Source of the DNA: Bremia lactucae
Lineage: Eukaryota > Oomycota > Peronosporomycetes > Peronosporales > Peronosporaceae
Direction of reading: 5' to 3'
NCBI RefSeq assembly: GCF_004359215.1
Contig: NC_090616.1
Location: forward strand, 3,202,011-3,266,010
DNA: 64,000 nt
Shown here piece after piece: positions 1 through 11,836 of this stretch. Every line of letters starts with the position of its first letter. The first letter of the stretch is position 1. The notes below the pieces were generated by a model. That model saw nothing but the letters and a program-made list of their open reading frames with translations. It made no database searches and was not told where the DNA came from. The position numbers and the translations under genes are program-made.

Positions 1-740
1 AAACAACTGTCGGTCACGTCTGGCACCTTCTTGTATTGCAAATGCGCAATGGCAACAGCATCACGATAACACTCCGTGATGTATACAACATTCGCGACGC
101 GGAACGTAGGCGTTTGTTGCACGGTAGAACCCCACTGGCTGCCCTATTTGACGGTCTTGAATCTGCAAGTGTTTCTGCGCCATACTATACACAGTTTAGT
201 GCCGAAAGGAGGCTGACTTATTGCTACATTGTATCTCCATCAGCAAAAGAACTTTGCTGCAGTTTTAGCGCCGGGAAGGTCTGGTTGTTGGACGCAACGT
301 ACAAAAACCAACCGTTTTGGTCTTCCACTTTTTCATGTAGTAGGAGTCAGCGCAACCAGCCGGGCTTTTCCGTTTGCCTACATCTCATGGCTTGTATAGC
401 AGGAGCTGCTTTCTTGCTCGGCAAACTGCATTTTGGCCATACAACAACATCACGTGTGTAAAGCGCGCACTCTGCATTGAAGAAGTGGGTTGCAGTATCC
501 ATGGGCGATCTGTTGACCGTAGACACAGCTTGCCGGCTGGCTTGCGATGGTCAACTTGCCGCCATCAGACTGCAATTCACTTAAGAACGCGCAACCGCCA
601 ATCTGCAGTTTGGCCAAGTCTTCTCCGGGGTATGGGGAAAGTCTCGGTGGCAGCGCTAAAGTCAGTCTTCCGGCAATACAGAGATAGAGATAATGACGGC
701 AACTGCCGATGCATGTTTGTCACAAACTTTGATCATCCAT
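1..740 (+). pseudogene. Copia-type pol remnant (pre-integrase to integrase start)
   Basis: A decayed fragment of a Ty1/Copia polyprotein. The frame from about base 36 gives QMRNGNSITITLRDV followed by GKVWLLDATY. These resemble the beta-rich segment between the Copia protease and the GAG-pre-integrase domain. Further on, in shifted frames, come a Cys-containing stretch (LACDGQLAAIRLQFT) and GKVSVAALKSVFRQY, as expected near the integrase zinc-binding region. At least two frameshifts and stops break it. It has no LTR here and runs off the left edge. The family call rests on motif memory only, so it is moderately sure. Confidence 0.45.
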
Positions 741-1279
741 GCAAGCACTAATTTCGATCAAGAGCTGCCGCAACACCAGCTAAATGCCTCATTCGTGATG
801 ATTTTTATTCTCATTGGTGGCTTGTTCAACTTTCTCGAGAAACAACAGCTGCACCACCACCATTATCATCAATCGATGAAACTTTACAACGGCCTCGCGA
901 ACAATATGAGGAGGGCTCAATCTACCACAAAAGAGTGATCCATGAGCCCTAGTCACTGTCACCGGATAGAAATATTCTCAACCCTGAGAATATACGCAGT
1001 CGATGATGCTTTCAGCATTAACGCAGCGCAATCCGTCGCAATCTGAGGTAGGTGGGGCTTTCCTTCGACCACGAAGACGTTGTAGAAATTGTGGTCAAGC
1101 GGGACATAACAGAAGAGTGCACTGAACCTGCTTATACCAATGTCAATGCCGATGCAGCATCCACGGTCGATCTAGCTTCCATGACCGAACCAGATCTTCC
1201 ACAGCCGATAACCTTAATATTATTGAAAACTTCAATTTTATTGCATTTTTGATTTTGTTCAAAGTTAATTCATTTGCGC
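741..1279. other. No recognisable gene
   Basis: Only short ORFs without recognisable domains. A CAC/CAT-rich stretch near 850-880 encodes a short His run in one frame and is probably fortuitous. The right part leads into the start of an aORF remnant at 1280. Confidence 0.4.
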
Positions 1280-2013
1280 ATGGTTACGAAACCTGTGCGC
1301 GTCGCCCGTGAGGTCGCAAAGCTGGCAGCTGCACAGATCAGTGCAGCTGTTAGAATTGCAAATGTCTCAGTAGGCGCTCATGCGTCTACTGCGGGGAAGA
1401 AGTCACATCCTACTCCAATTGAAAATGACTGGTAAAAGTCATCTGCTACCTTCGTGGTAAGTGACTGGGCTGAGTCGGTGTCACTGTCCGACTGAATGAA
1501 AATTGTTAAGGCCTCCGAATCAGCTGGGGCCACGTCCGTGATACTTTCGGTTTCTCACGCGACAACCGATGATGCGATGACAGGAAGAGGAAAAATCGAA
1601 ATCGCCTCACACGTCGAGCTCGATTCATCACGATGATTTGGATCACGTCCTCCGGTATTCATGGGAGGACTTGATCATGACATTCCCGTCATAAGACATT
1701 GGCGTCGAAGGTCGACAATGCTTGTCGCGAACAGTTGCAAAACCGTGGGCATGTTGCGGTCGATTAACTGTCGAACGAACGGACGCATCAGTCACTTCAA
1801 GACGAGCTGGTGACAGCTAGTCAAGAGATTCCATCCTTAAGAAATGAAATGAAACGTCTAATTCGTGAGAACTAGACGCTGTTCCGAGACCATCAGCTTT
1901 TGACTCAAGACCTTCAGTATTTGGCGGATACCTTTGACCGTGCCGGTTTGGTTCGTAACTGGACGAAGCCTCGTACTGAAGGTACGGGTGGAGATGCCCG
2001 GCATAAAACGTAG
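1280..2013 (+). pseudogene. aORF of Gypsy-A copy A1 (broken)
   Basis: Remnant of the extra ORF that Gypsy-A elements carry antisense to pol. The start (MVTKPVRVAREVAKLAAAQI) closely matches the starts at 13609 and 24469. The end (SLQDELVTASQEIPSLRNEM, then GTGGDARHKT and a stop at 2011-2013) matches the coiled-coil C-terminus of the 13609 copy. The middle is deleted and carries stops. Its last 200 bases overlap the pol end on the minus strand. The function of the product is unknown. The heptad-like C-terminus suggests self-association. Confidence 0.55.
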
Positions 2014-2950
2014 GATGCGTATGCATGCTACGACGCACTCGATCGGGTACGCATTGCAATAGCGGTGCAGTACATGAAATGGCCGATATACCTGGGTAGT
2101 AATTTATTACTACCCACATTTGTCACTACATGTTTTTGTAGGTTTACCGTACACAGTAAGACTGGATCTTTAAATCTAAATGAAAGAACGTTTGCTCCTC
2201 CAGAGTTTAATTTCTGTCGGTCCATCATGAAGGCTACATGAAATGAATCACTGCTTCTCGAGCAAGCAGGAATTCTCCAGCTAAATCGGTTTTGTTTTGT
2301 TGCTAGTGCGCCCGGTGCGCACTGCCAAGATATCATTCTCCTCATTAGTAAGAGCATTATTATTCTCACTAATATTATTGTTATCGATCCTGAGTATATC
2401 AGCATCGTTGTCATCAAAGACAGCTTAAGGCTTATCGCTTTCTACTGAGTTTGTCTACTTCAATGTTGAAAATCAACATTGGTATCCTTCGCATTGCCGA
2501 TTGAATCAATGCTTGGTGAGCAAAAGCTAGATTGTTCGTTGTTCGAGCGAGTCCTTCCCCCCTAAAGAGAGTCACTCTTAAACAAGGCGAGTATACGTGG
2601 ATGGCGTATGCATACTTTGTTGATGCTTAAACCGAATTGTTGATGGCAAAATCTGCCATTGGCAATATTCGCTCCAACTGATGTATCCGCGGAGAAATTC
2701 TTCGAGAATACGATTTCCGCGTTATGTCTAACTGTATATTAATGGATGGTCAAAATTGACATTTCCAACTGTGTCCCGAGTGATATAGACACAAATTGCT
2801 AAACATTCGTCGTAAAACGAGGTCACGATCGGAGACCAGCTCACAGGATAACCCTTGGAGTCGAAATTATATGTCAACAAAGACACGAGCACAGCCTTTG
2901 GCTGTAAACCCGATATTCTACGTCGGGGACCGAATCCGTATCTTATAGCT
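1817..2950 (-). pseudogene. Gypsy-A copy A1 pol 3' part: integrase to C-terminus
   Basis: Minus-strand remains of a Ty3/Gypsy pol. From 2950 down, the decayed integrase core comes first. Then comes the linker that ends in the family signature (DRQKLNSGGANVLSF, TVNLQKHVVTNVGSNKLLPR) and the segment just before the chromodomain (HPTFYAGHLHPYLQYEASSS). Stops and frameshifts are frequent. The reading frame past the HPTFY motif stays open to 1817, antisense to the aORF, so this old copy also shows the pol/aORF overlap. Confidence 0.7.
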
Positions 2951-5440
2951 AAGATACACGAATCTGCTCAGCAGGCTGAGGCAGTAACGGGTAAATCGAG
3001 TGTCCATTCCGTCGAGCCCATCGCAAAATCGACATCTTGCGAGTATGCGATCCAGCTTGAGGGTGATCGACAATGTGGCACTTCAGCATTCTCACACGGT
3101 CGTGCAGCACGCCATTCGGCCAGCGAATTTCAGTCGCAGCCCGCTCTGCTCGCGAAGCGCGCTCCGACGGTTTTGAGCTTCGAGCTGAGCGTCAGCAGCC
3201 CGGCTTGTCGCGGTATCTACATCGTCCTGGGCGGCCAGGACGAGAGCAGTACGATCGCGACGGTCTTCTCCCCATTGTTGATGCTGCGGCCGAATTCCGC
3301 CGAATCATCGATCGTATTGTAAATTGCTCGGATTTTCCGAGCGCGACCGCTCATGCGGCATATGTGAAGCGAGCGATTGGAATCGCGTGCCGCTACTGGC
3401 ACGCTAGTAAGGTATCTCCCTTCCCTAGAAAGACACATGGAAAGTTTGCGTCTCTTATCTTTGCGATGTTTCGGATGTCGTTCGAGAGTTTATACCAACT
3501 CCTTGTCGGACGCTAAGGTCTTGGGTCACCCGAGGCAAGAATGATTCTCGGAGACGTTCCAGCGAATGGAATCGTCTTCGAGTTGCAAATGCGGACTCCT
3601 TCTCACGCGAGTGAGACCCACGGTTCTGTTCATGCGACCAGCTACGAACAATGGCGACTCCTTTCACCACGGCTACGCACGAGCTTGCCAACTCAAGCCA
3701 GCTCGAATTTCGCTGAACGGTCGCTCTGCGATATGAGGCCTCCAAGCTGCCCTTGGGTCTACGCGAGCCGGAGCTTAACACCCCACAAACACGTGTACAA
3801 AGCAGAGGCGGTCCTTAGTGCAAGCATTCCCACACGCTCTGCCAAGTAATACCCTGAGGAAGTAATCGGCATGAAAATCTTCCATGTTCAGACGTCGTGG
3901 CTCACCTTTATCCGGCGAACCGGATGATGTTGAGTGGCTACAGCTTTGTCGGTTGGCTGGTCGAGCGCATCGTATCCAGCGCCATCGATCATCTTTCCGC
4001 GCAGGCTGCGGAAGCGCCGTAATTTATCTCGCATGGTGTCAGGAGAATTCGGAGCATCCTCTCTTGCCAAATGTTCATGAACGTGGGCACCTTAATCTGT
4101 TCCGGTATCGGACCCACAGTAACGGATCCAGAATGGCAACGGTCAACGGTCATTATGTGGACGTACGCACTACCGCTGGTGATTCTCTGTGGCGCTTCGT
4201 GGATGGCTGCTCCTCTTTTAATGATCGTTGCCTGGCTGCCCGTCTCTTCGTTGCTTCTTATAAGTAGGATGCTCCTTCCGAATTAGTGGGTGTAGCATGT
4301 CGCATGCTCTATGCTATTGACGGGGGGGCAGGAGCCATTATATCCAGTAATATGTCGGCTTGTAGATGAATGACTTTCATGAGGTCAGGGAGCCTATTTA
4401 AATTTACGGTTTTCACGGGCGTACTATACAATTCACATGCACGTGTAAGTCAGGTAACGTCGCACTAAGTCCGTTACATACTTACTCGACTACCCGCACG
4501 TCTTCTCGGCAATGAAGAAGGAAGCTGAGCACGTCCGGATCAACGTACGCGTTCTTGATAAAGCAGGAAAAAGTCAAGGAGATGTGAAAGTCGAACATCA
4601 AGTCGCAACTGCAAGATATACAGAAAATCCCCCGACAACAAGACACTCTAGCTGTCCACGATGCGCGCACTACGCTTAAATAGGTCGCCGCCCGGTACCG
4701 TGTGCCGATCGGAGATGACAGCAAAATATGTGATGACACCATGCACAATTATAACGACGTCAGCGCCTTCGACAGCACTTTTAGATTGTCCGGTACGAGC
4801 GCATTCCTTTTTTGTGCAGTAGAACGACAGCTGACTTGCGTCTTTGACGTCAATAGCTTTCCACGTCAGATACGACCCGACTACACTACTGAAGACATTC
4901 GCCGAATACGTCCGGTGCGAATCGGCAAAATCTTTTTGTCAAGCCGTCCATGCTTAGTAACGACATTGCATTCATGTGGTGCGTTGCGACAGCGAGGTCA
5001 GCTGCTGTCGGGTTGCGTTGAGCATGTGGCACTTGGTGACCGAGACGAAATGCTTGATCGACTCAATAAGATTGTACTGCTCAAGAACATCGGGTGCTGG
5101 CGCAATGCCAGCAACACTGTCAGCGTCCCCCGGCTCTTGTCTCCAGTGCTTCATCACGAAACACGATCTCATGCGGATATTTTGAGTCACTTCTGCTTGA
5201 TGTCTCGACTACTCGGTCAAAACGCGCCATGAACGTTGTGTCCAGCGGACGGAAAAACTGATCGGTCGATTTCTGGGCGTGTGCAACCAGGAAGTTGAAC
5301 GCAACATCGTTACCGCAGCACCATCCTCGACTACGAGGTGCGATGCTGCATGCTTTATCGATCATGATCGGAAAAGGCTCGTTGAAGACCGATTTATATA
5401 CACCACAACGTGCGCTTCCTCACGGATCGATAAAAACTCG
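2951..5440. other. Unassigned DNA with a GC-rich block
   Basis: No gene I can name. About 3000-3340 is clearly richer in G+C than the flanks and has two overlapping plus-strand frames without stops (2855-3322 and 3073-3516). Neither shows a domain I recognise. Frames at 3541-3849, 3884-4267 and 4702-5232 are of similar size and equally anonymous. It could be decayed host sequence or an unknown transposon. Base composition is the only real clue. Confidence 0.3.
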
Positions 5441-5454
5441 TCATAACTCGTGAC

Positions 5455-5745
5455 GAAGGCGCATGCGCATTGTCTTAGACTTACAAGCGGCATTCGACCG
5501 CGTAAATTGGGCCTATATGTTCAAGATATTCGCTCGCATGGCTTTCGACACGGCTTTATCAACTGGAACAACCAGATATGCACAAAGGCGCAGGCAAAAT
5601 CTATTGCTCAACGAAAACATTCAGCTGGCACAATCTCTAATTCACGGCGCCAAGCAACGTGTTTCTCTCTCGGTGTTGCAGTTTCTAACGTATAGATTGC
5701 ATCGCTTCCACAGACGACGCGAGGTAAACTTTCTTTGAAATCTCC
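5455..5745 (+). pseudogene. LINE (non-LTR) reverse transcriptase fragment
   Basis: About 90 codons of a non-LTR reverse transcriptase. LDLQAAFDRVNWAYMFKIF is the palm motif A region, with D and F in AFDRVNW as in LINE RTs. After a frameshift come FRHGFINWNNQICTKAQAK and then LLLNENIQLAQSLIHGAKQ, which matches the GxxQG region between motifs A and B. At least two frameshifts break it and no active-site xADD follows, so it is a dead 5'- and 3'-truncated piece. Orientation is plus. Confidence 0.6.
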
Positions 5746-6739
5746 AATATTCGACACGGCGAGCTACCAGAGTAGCATCCGACTTCATTATGGTGGCGTG
5801 CTGATAAAGTATCGCTAAGGCGCTGACGTGGCAGGACTTGTCATCGTAGAAAACGATTTTCATTACACTTTCACTTGTCATCGTAGATCGTGTGGCATAT
5901 GGTCTTCACCAGCCAATTTATCTCCACGCGGACGCTGATTAAGAATTATTAAAGTGGTTGAAGACGACAGTAGCGCCGCGTGCGCGAGCGGACCATGAAC
6001 GCGTGTGATCATGTCAATCCTAGAATCAGAGCTTTTGCGCGCCATTTAGACGCCAATGCTGCCAAAGCACCGCATCCGATGACGATCTTTTAAACTCATT
6101 TCGACCAGCGCCGGATCAAGGTGTTTTTACTTCAACAAGCACCTGAGTGAAATCTTTCTCCCAGTATACTAATTTTGCACTTTTGTCTCGCGTCCAGGCA
6201 TCCGTATCTGCTTGCGTGACGGCTATGAGACGAGCAAGACCATGGAAACACTTGTTCTTTGACTGTGTACTCGTGCCACAGCACTGATACCAAGCAATCG
6301 CGGTTGTGCCGCCACTCTTCACCGCGAAACCAGGCTAGCTAGACATCGCGCTTGCAACCAAGGTGCGAGAGTGAGACGAGTGGTGACACATCGGCGTGCT
6401 TTACACGTCCGTTAAGCTTCAACGCCGCATATGCCTGGAGTCAGCGCAATCGATGCATTTTTGACAAATGATGACCCTGCCTGTGGAAGCCTTCGCGGTG
6501 GTCTTCAAGACGTTTGTGGCACATGTGAGGTTCCTTTGCGCAGGGTGAGCGACAACACCGAGCAGCGTGGCCTTTGTCATAACGTTCGCTCAAAGTTTCG
6601 CAATCAGCGCTTTGCAACTACATAAGTCAGCAACATATTATATTCAGTTCGCTCGAATGCGCACTTATCATTTCCTGTCTATTCGAAGATCGGGTGAACA
6701 CATGCAATTTGAGAATTTTAATTCCTCGAGGCGTCTAAC
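5746..6739. other. No recognisable gene
   Basis: Short ORFs only, for example a 68-aa frame on the minus strand at 6322-6116. I recognise no domain. The Gypsy-A copy A2 pol end starts at its right edge. Confidence 0.35.
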
Positions 6740-7689
6740 GTAAACGTAGAACACGTGCCCATAGTAGAAGGCAGCGCGATCGTGTATGCGTTGTCTAGGT
6801 GGTGCACTACACGAAATGGGCCGATGTGCTCGGACAGTAATTTGTTACTGCCCCCATTCGTCACTACATGTTTAGGTAGATTTACCGTAGACAGTAGACA
6901 AGGTCATATACCTTAAAAGAGCATTTACTCTTCAATTTTTGTCAGCAATTCGTTTCTGTCGATCCACCGCAATGGAATCATATACTAAACGTACTTGTTG
7001 AGCCCGCAGAAAGCTAACTGCTAACTCGGCTTTGTCCCTCTTTCTGTGCTTTAAGTGCGCGCCCAGCGAAGTTGGCATTCTCTTTTTTATCAGTGAGAGC
7101 GTCGCTGCTCTCACTGGCATTGTCATCGGTGATGCTTTATTTATCAGCATCGTTTTTATCAGAGCCAACAATAGCCTAATTGATATTGCTATGTTTGACT
7201 TCTTCAGTGTTAAGTAGGGATCAAAATCTGTATCTTTTGCATTGACCGATGAGTCCATGCGTGACGAGCAAGATCCAGGTTTTGCTCGAGCATGAGCCAG
7301 AGCTACACTCTAACAAGGTGGGTATGCGTGGATGGTGTATGCCAGTCACAAAGAACGGTGTATGCTTTGTTGATGCATGCACCGAGTTGTTGATGGTAAA
7401 TTCTGCCATTGACAAGAACTCACTCTAACCAATGTGCTCTTATTGATGCATCAATACATTCATGAATGATGGCAAGCGCAATCATTGTGAGTACGAGGGA
7501 CGACATGAAGTGTGTTACCGGCAGTGGCTGCATAAAAATTAAATGTTATGTGTCGATCTCATGAAATTTGATACAATGTCGACAGTCTCTTCAAGGATTG
7601 TTGTGATTGGTTCTTGAGGTGATCCATTAAATCCTTAAGAGCCTTGTTCTTTTAAAAGACTCTTTTTACGTTGTCAGGTGGTGTTAACG
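6740..7689 (-). pseudogene. Gypsy-A2 integrase C-terminal half and linker
   Basis: The frame at 7415-7221 reads EFTINNSVHASTKHTPFFV. This is the end of the Ty3/Gypsy integrase core (the NNSxHxSTxxTPF region). The frame at 7258-6932 continues into the linker, with FLRAQQVRLVYDSIAVDRQK. Minus-strand codons near 6800 still give GPFRVVH-like sequence. The catalytic DDE residues upstream are in badly decayed sequence. Confidence 0.65.
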
Positions 7690-9300
7690 ACGCAACAGTG
7701 TAAACTTGTGATGCATCAGTGGGCTTATTCTTGCCGTTATTTGGCGCAGCAGCTCAAAATCAGGCCAGCGTGAAAGAGCATCACCGCGACATTAAGTCAT
7801 ACTGGCTTATATTCCACGGAGATGTTACGCTCCACAAAGAAAGATAACCACCTCGCCATTTTTTGCGAAAGGTTGCATCAACGCACAGCCTAATTGCTGC
7901 CGTCAAGGACCACATGATGTGGTCTATCTTAATCTGAAATCGCAAAGATCGGCATAAAGATTTGCTTGATACGTTTAAGTAAACGCTGACAATCAGCGTT
8001 CCATGACCACTTTACGTCTATTTTCAGTAAACAAGAAAGATGCACAGTCATTCCAGCATAGTTGCGCGAGTACTTCTGCAAGTACGCCGCTAGCACGAGG
8101 GACAATCGAAGTCCCTCGACATGAACTGGGCCACTTTATGAGAGCCTTAATCTTTTCAGGATAAGGGTGTACACCGTGTCCTTACGATGCACCCAATAAG
8201 TGGTATTTCGCTTGCAGCGAATATACACTTCTTGAGGTGCTTTTGCTCACGCATAAATGTAAGAACCTTTCAAACGTGGGTACCATGTACTCCAACGTCC
8301 AACTTTTCGTCAATGACTCGGCTATAACTCAATGCAAAATCTCCAATCGATCTTTACCGATTAGTAACACATCTCTTGAATGTGGCATTACTAAGCCCCC
8401 ATGGCATCATCAAAGCATACCGCTTGGGGTGATTGCTACCATAAACTGACGATCGTGTTCACGCATAGGATCTGATAGAAGCTATCCGTCGATTCCTGTA
8501 CAAAAAGGTAGTTTGACATACAGTTAATGGTGACGTCCTTTCTCGGTATCGGCGTCGGGGCCGGTACAGTTGCAGCATTCAACTTATTAAATGCAAGTGC
8601 TGTCCGCCACTCCCCGGAAGCGTTTCACACGCAGGAGGTCGGAGAGCTATGTGGTGAGTTTGACTCCCTCACATGGCTCGCTGTTAATGATCAGAAAAGA
8701 ACTTGTCGATCGCTAATACATGCTCACGAGGCAGTAGCCACTGCTTCATGGCACAGTATCTCAATCTCGTATTAAGTCGATCTCGTGTCGAGTACCTTTA
8801 TCCTTAGACAACTCGCATGATACCGAATCTAGGAACACATCCTGGATTTCGATCAATTTTAATCCGAAAGGTTTCTGTTTAGCAAATACCGAAACTGAGA
8901 CGTAATACATTCAATCCGAGTCTTCTCATCGGGGACAACTTCCTTCATCTATGAGCTGCTGCCAATTCGTCCTTTCTCATGAATACTTTTGCCGACCGTA
9001 TACCGGCCACGTATTCGTCAGCTTTGACAATTACACGGATATACTTGACTATTGAACCATTTTGGTTTAGCGTTGGCAATTGAGCTACCTTCAAATAAAG
9101 TTCGGAGGTGCTATCAGATCAAGTGTATAAGCCCCACACTTGATCCGGTACTATCCAATACGTTCAATGCTCCGGTTTTTTCCTGAAAAGCTTTTCCACA
9201 GGTTTCTGGAGACTCATTCCCTCAAATTTTTTGAGACTTTTTCGCCCAGGTTCTTGGGAATTATTCCCTATTGTATTTGAGACTTGTTATCTTATTTATT
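7690..9300 (-). pseudogene. Gypsy-A2 RT and RNase H, decayed
   Basis: Minus-strand remains of reverse transcriptase (about 9300-8100) and RNase H (about 8060-7690). Recognisable pieces are the cleavage-region spacer before RT, the fingers segment before 8500, and the region around 8400 matching the TAVSTPSGMLWEWL block of intact copies. Many stops. No intact YxDD motif was seen. Confidence 0.6.
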
Positions 9301-10184
9301 TTAGATTATTCTCCCCAAAAACTTGACGTCGGTTGCACGACCACAGCGAAGATCCTCTACACACTGTCTCTTATAGACAGGCGTTTTGTTCTCCCCTGGA
9401 TGTTGCTGTGTCGATAAGCATCTTTGTAGCGGTTTATCCGACTTATTAGAGTGGTAAAGCTTTGACGCAGCATGTGATTGCGTCCAGCTGTAAGAATCTA
9501 ACTTCATAGTTTGATGGGCGGTCACGCTGAGGTCTCGAGCATTCGCGCTAACGGCCGAGCCACGATTGAGGCCATCGCACTCATCCGTTGTACATCCACA
9601 CGCTTGTGAAAGCTCCAATACGTTCATCAAATGGCCATCTGATGAACAAGAGGCATGCATTGTAACGCCTCGATTCTGCCAATTTATGCATGGATCGTAC
9701 TTTCTAAGCCAAGGTGCAGGTCTTTTGTCATCCAAATCCAGCACGATAAAAAATTATTACTGTGCTGTTTACCTTCTAATTCGTATAGTTTCCAATTCCA
9801 CGTTTCTTTATTGTTACGGGGATGCGCCTGTTGCAAAGCGCGCTGTCGTCCTCGTTGAAGGTATTTCGCACGAGCTTATGATCTTTTAGCGATTATCGTC
9901 GAATGACATTGTTCGACGCCGTATAATAAGTAAACGAAGTGACAAATCCTTATTCACTTCGATTTGCAAGGTGACGAGACTAACTTCATCACCAGGGGCA
10001 GTAGCACACAGTGACTGTGTGTTGGGAGCAACTTTCGCTGAGAGGTTGCAAATTCTCTTGAAGTTGCTGGAGCAGTAGGACGCTCCGCACCTAGTAACCC
10101 CGATCGTTTCTTTACGGTCCGCCTCGTCGATGGAATTTCGCATTTGCATCGGAACTGGGTCGTCCGCTTTTTTAGTGGGGGGGG
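9301..10184 (-). pseudogene. Gypsy-A2 protease and protease-RT linker
   Basis: Minus frame 10188-9886 holds KVAPNTQSLCATAPGDEVSL, the strand before the aspartic protease. The expected D-S/T-G-A motif is degraded. Frame 9744-9301 gives LDLDDKRPAPWLRKYDPCI and CSSDGHLMNVLE, matching the linker just after the protease in other Gypsy-A and Gypsy-C copies. Confidence 0.6.
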
Positions 10185-11300
10185 TCAATTATTTCGCTGA
10201 CTGTTTCTTGGCACGGGCGTACTTATAGACGTACTGCCCTGTCTTCTGGCAGCGATTGCATCGCTGCAACCGCATGTGATTTGAAGAGAAGGGTTCTTGC
10301 TCTCAGCAAGACAGATGAATATTGGTTCGAGACCTCCAATTTCTTGTGAGCTCAGGGGACAAAAGTAATCCAAGTATGCGTCATTCTGTTTTTTTAGACT
10401 GAAGTCCTCCTGTTTTGCTACATATATCGCTTGATCTAGCGTCTCTAAATCGAGGCGGAAGAGGTGGATCTTGACGGGACAATCCGCAAGACCATTGATG
10501 AACACAGTAACTGTCGCTGTTCATGTATGGGCTTACAAACGATATTACTTACTAAGTATCATATGCGTTGGGCGTAAGCATGTATGTCATGCTTGCCCTC
10601 ATTTAAATCCAGTAGCTCTACTAGAGCCCGGAATTCGGCATGTGGCGGCTCAAATGGGCTTACAAGCGATATTACTTACTAAGTATCATAAGCTTTGGGC
10701 GTAAGCATGTATGTCATGCTTGCCCTCATTTAAGTCCAGTAGCTCTACTAGAGCCCGGAATTTGGCACGTGGCGGCTCAAATGTTTGTCTACAAATGGAT
10801 CCTGAAGCTTGAACACTAACGCCCACCATTGGCACGTCCGAGTAAGCTAAACATGCCGGACTTACTTTCGTTGCATCATCTGCGATGCAACGCGCTCCGG
10901 TTGCCATTTCAACAAAGAGTCGCCTTCAAATGCCTTGAGAATGAAGTCTTTTATCCTCAAGCTTTCGGGTCGACGCGCATGGGTCGGCCCGGCAGCAGCA
11001 TATGAATATTATTGTCCGAACAGCTGCAGCAATTGAGCTCTTTTAGTACTCTTCCTGTTAAGACCCTTGCTGGTGAAGCAAGGTTACCTTTTTCCAGGCC
11101 GCGTCGAGTTCATGTTTATTAAATCAGGCGAAGCTGCATATTGGTCTACGTTTTGTCAAGAAAAAACACTGCGCTGACGGCTGACCCGCATACGGCTGAA
11201 CTTAACCGTTCAATCGCTTTCCATTCGATGTAGTGAACGCGTAGCGTTGAAACCTCCACGCGGGGCGCGAAAGCTCTCTTTTTCTTCATCCAGCATGTTC
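10185..11300 (-). pseudogene. Gypsy-A2 gag
   Basis: Minus-strand gag remnants. Frame 10907-10686 has RCIADDATKV and FEPPRAKFRALVELLDLNEG (capsid-like, retrotransposon gag family). Frame 10505-10185 has FINGLADCPVKIHLFRLDLE and LDQAIYVAKQEDFSLK. A 127-bp tandem duplication lies in the middle. No intact zinc knuckle. Confidence 0.65.
10527..10780. repeat. 127-bp tandem duplication within Gypsy-A2 gag
   Basis: Two direct copies, 10527-10653 and 10654-10780, each starting ATGGGCTTACAA or close to it. They differ at only a few positions. The other gag copies (for example 30830-30940) have the sequence once, so this is a local duplication in this element. Confidence 0.8.
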
Positions 11301-11332
11301 ATGTTGTATGGACTGAACGTCGTTGTTGGACG

Positions 11333-11350
11333 GACCAATAAGTGCTGCCA
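11333..11350 (-). other. Primer-binding site of Gypsy-A2
   Basis: Read on the minus strand, TGGCAGCACT starts two bases after the LTR end. The same spacing and a similar TGGTA/GRCAC start occur at 32107, 37224, 43147 and 61505. The first eight bases of the commoner form, TGGTAGCA, would pair with a tRNA ending TGCTACCA, as eukaryotic initiator tRNA-Met does. That tRNA match is an inference. Confidence 0.5.
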
Positions 11351-11352
11351 GG

Positions 11353-11836
11353 TGTAACTGGGCACCATTCGCTAGTACAGCTTCAGTATTAGCTAACCTT
11401 TATTTATGGCAGCGTAGGAAAAGTATCTCTAAACATTTCACGTACACGACGTGTAGAGGTAATTTTTTTAAATTGCTAAGCAATCGCTTAGCAACAAGAC
11501 AAAACTAGATAGAGCTTACTTTGAGGAAAAATAAAAATGTACTTGTAAATATTACAAAGCTCTTTTGGACTAATACATTCCTTCAAATTTAATACAATAT
11601 TATGTACAGTGAGTGACTCATTGCTCACCGCCAATTTTTTCGCGCGTCTAGCAGCGATGGCGGGGATGATTTAAGAAAAGACATAATCAACCAGTGCACA
11701 GAGCTGTCGCATTGCGGCTACAATATTACCGTGTAGGATAATATTTGAAATGTTAAGAATAAATATCATAATTTTGTTCTAATTAATTAATCCTCTTACA
11801 GATTATAACATTTATGAAACTGCACAAACCGTTACA
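11353..11836 (-). repeat. 5' LTR of Gypsy-A2 (484 bp)
   Basis: Bounded by TGTAAC at each end when read outward (11353 on plus, 11836 on minus), with TG..CA termini. It aligns along its length with the LTRs at 13008-13490, 37227-37516 and 61030-61502. An AT-rich middle contains AATATTACC-type blocks typical of the family. Confidence 0.75.

Larger units (their letters stand above)
6740..11836 (-). mobile_element. Gypsy-A copy A2, minus strand, 3' end missing
   Basis: A Ty3/Gypsy element read right to left: 5' LTR, primer-binding site, gag, protease, RT, RNase H, integrase and linker. The 3' LTR and aORF are missing. All coding parts carry stops and shifts, so it cannot be autonomous. It is useful because its domain order is uninterrupted by inversion, unlike copies A5 and A6. 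Confidence 0.75.

Noticed and set aside
850..880. Histidine-rich stretch as a metal-binding protein
   Set aside because: Arises from a short CAC/CAT run in an 81-codon frame with no other support.
3884..4267. Possible secreted effector
   Set aside because: No signal peptide at the start and no RxLR-EER pattern in the right place. RFLR/RFLH-like strings elsewhere lie inside RT.
4702..5232. 176-codon ORF as a host gene
   Set aside because: No recognisable domain, overlapping ORFs in other frames of similar length, and no conserved context; left as unassigned.
10527..10780. Short direct repeats as a CRISPR-like array
   Set aside because: Only two long adjacent units without spacers, inside gag coding sequence of a eukaryotic element.
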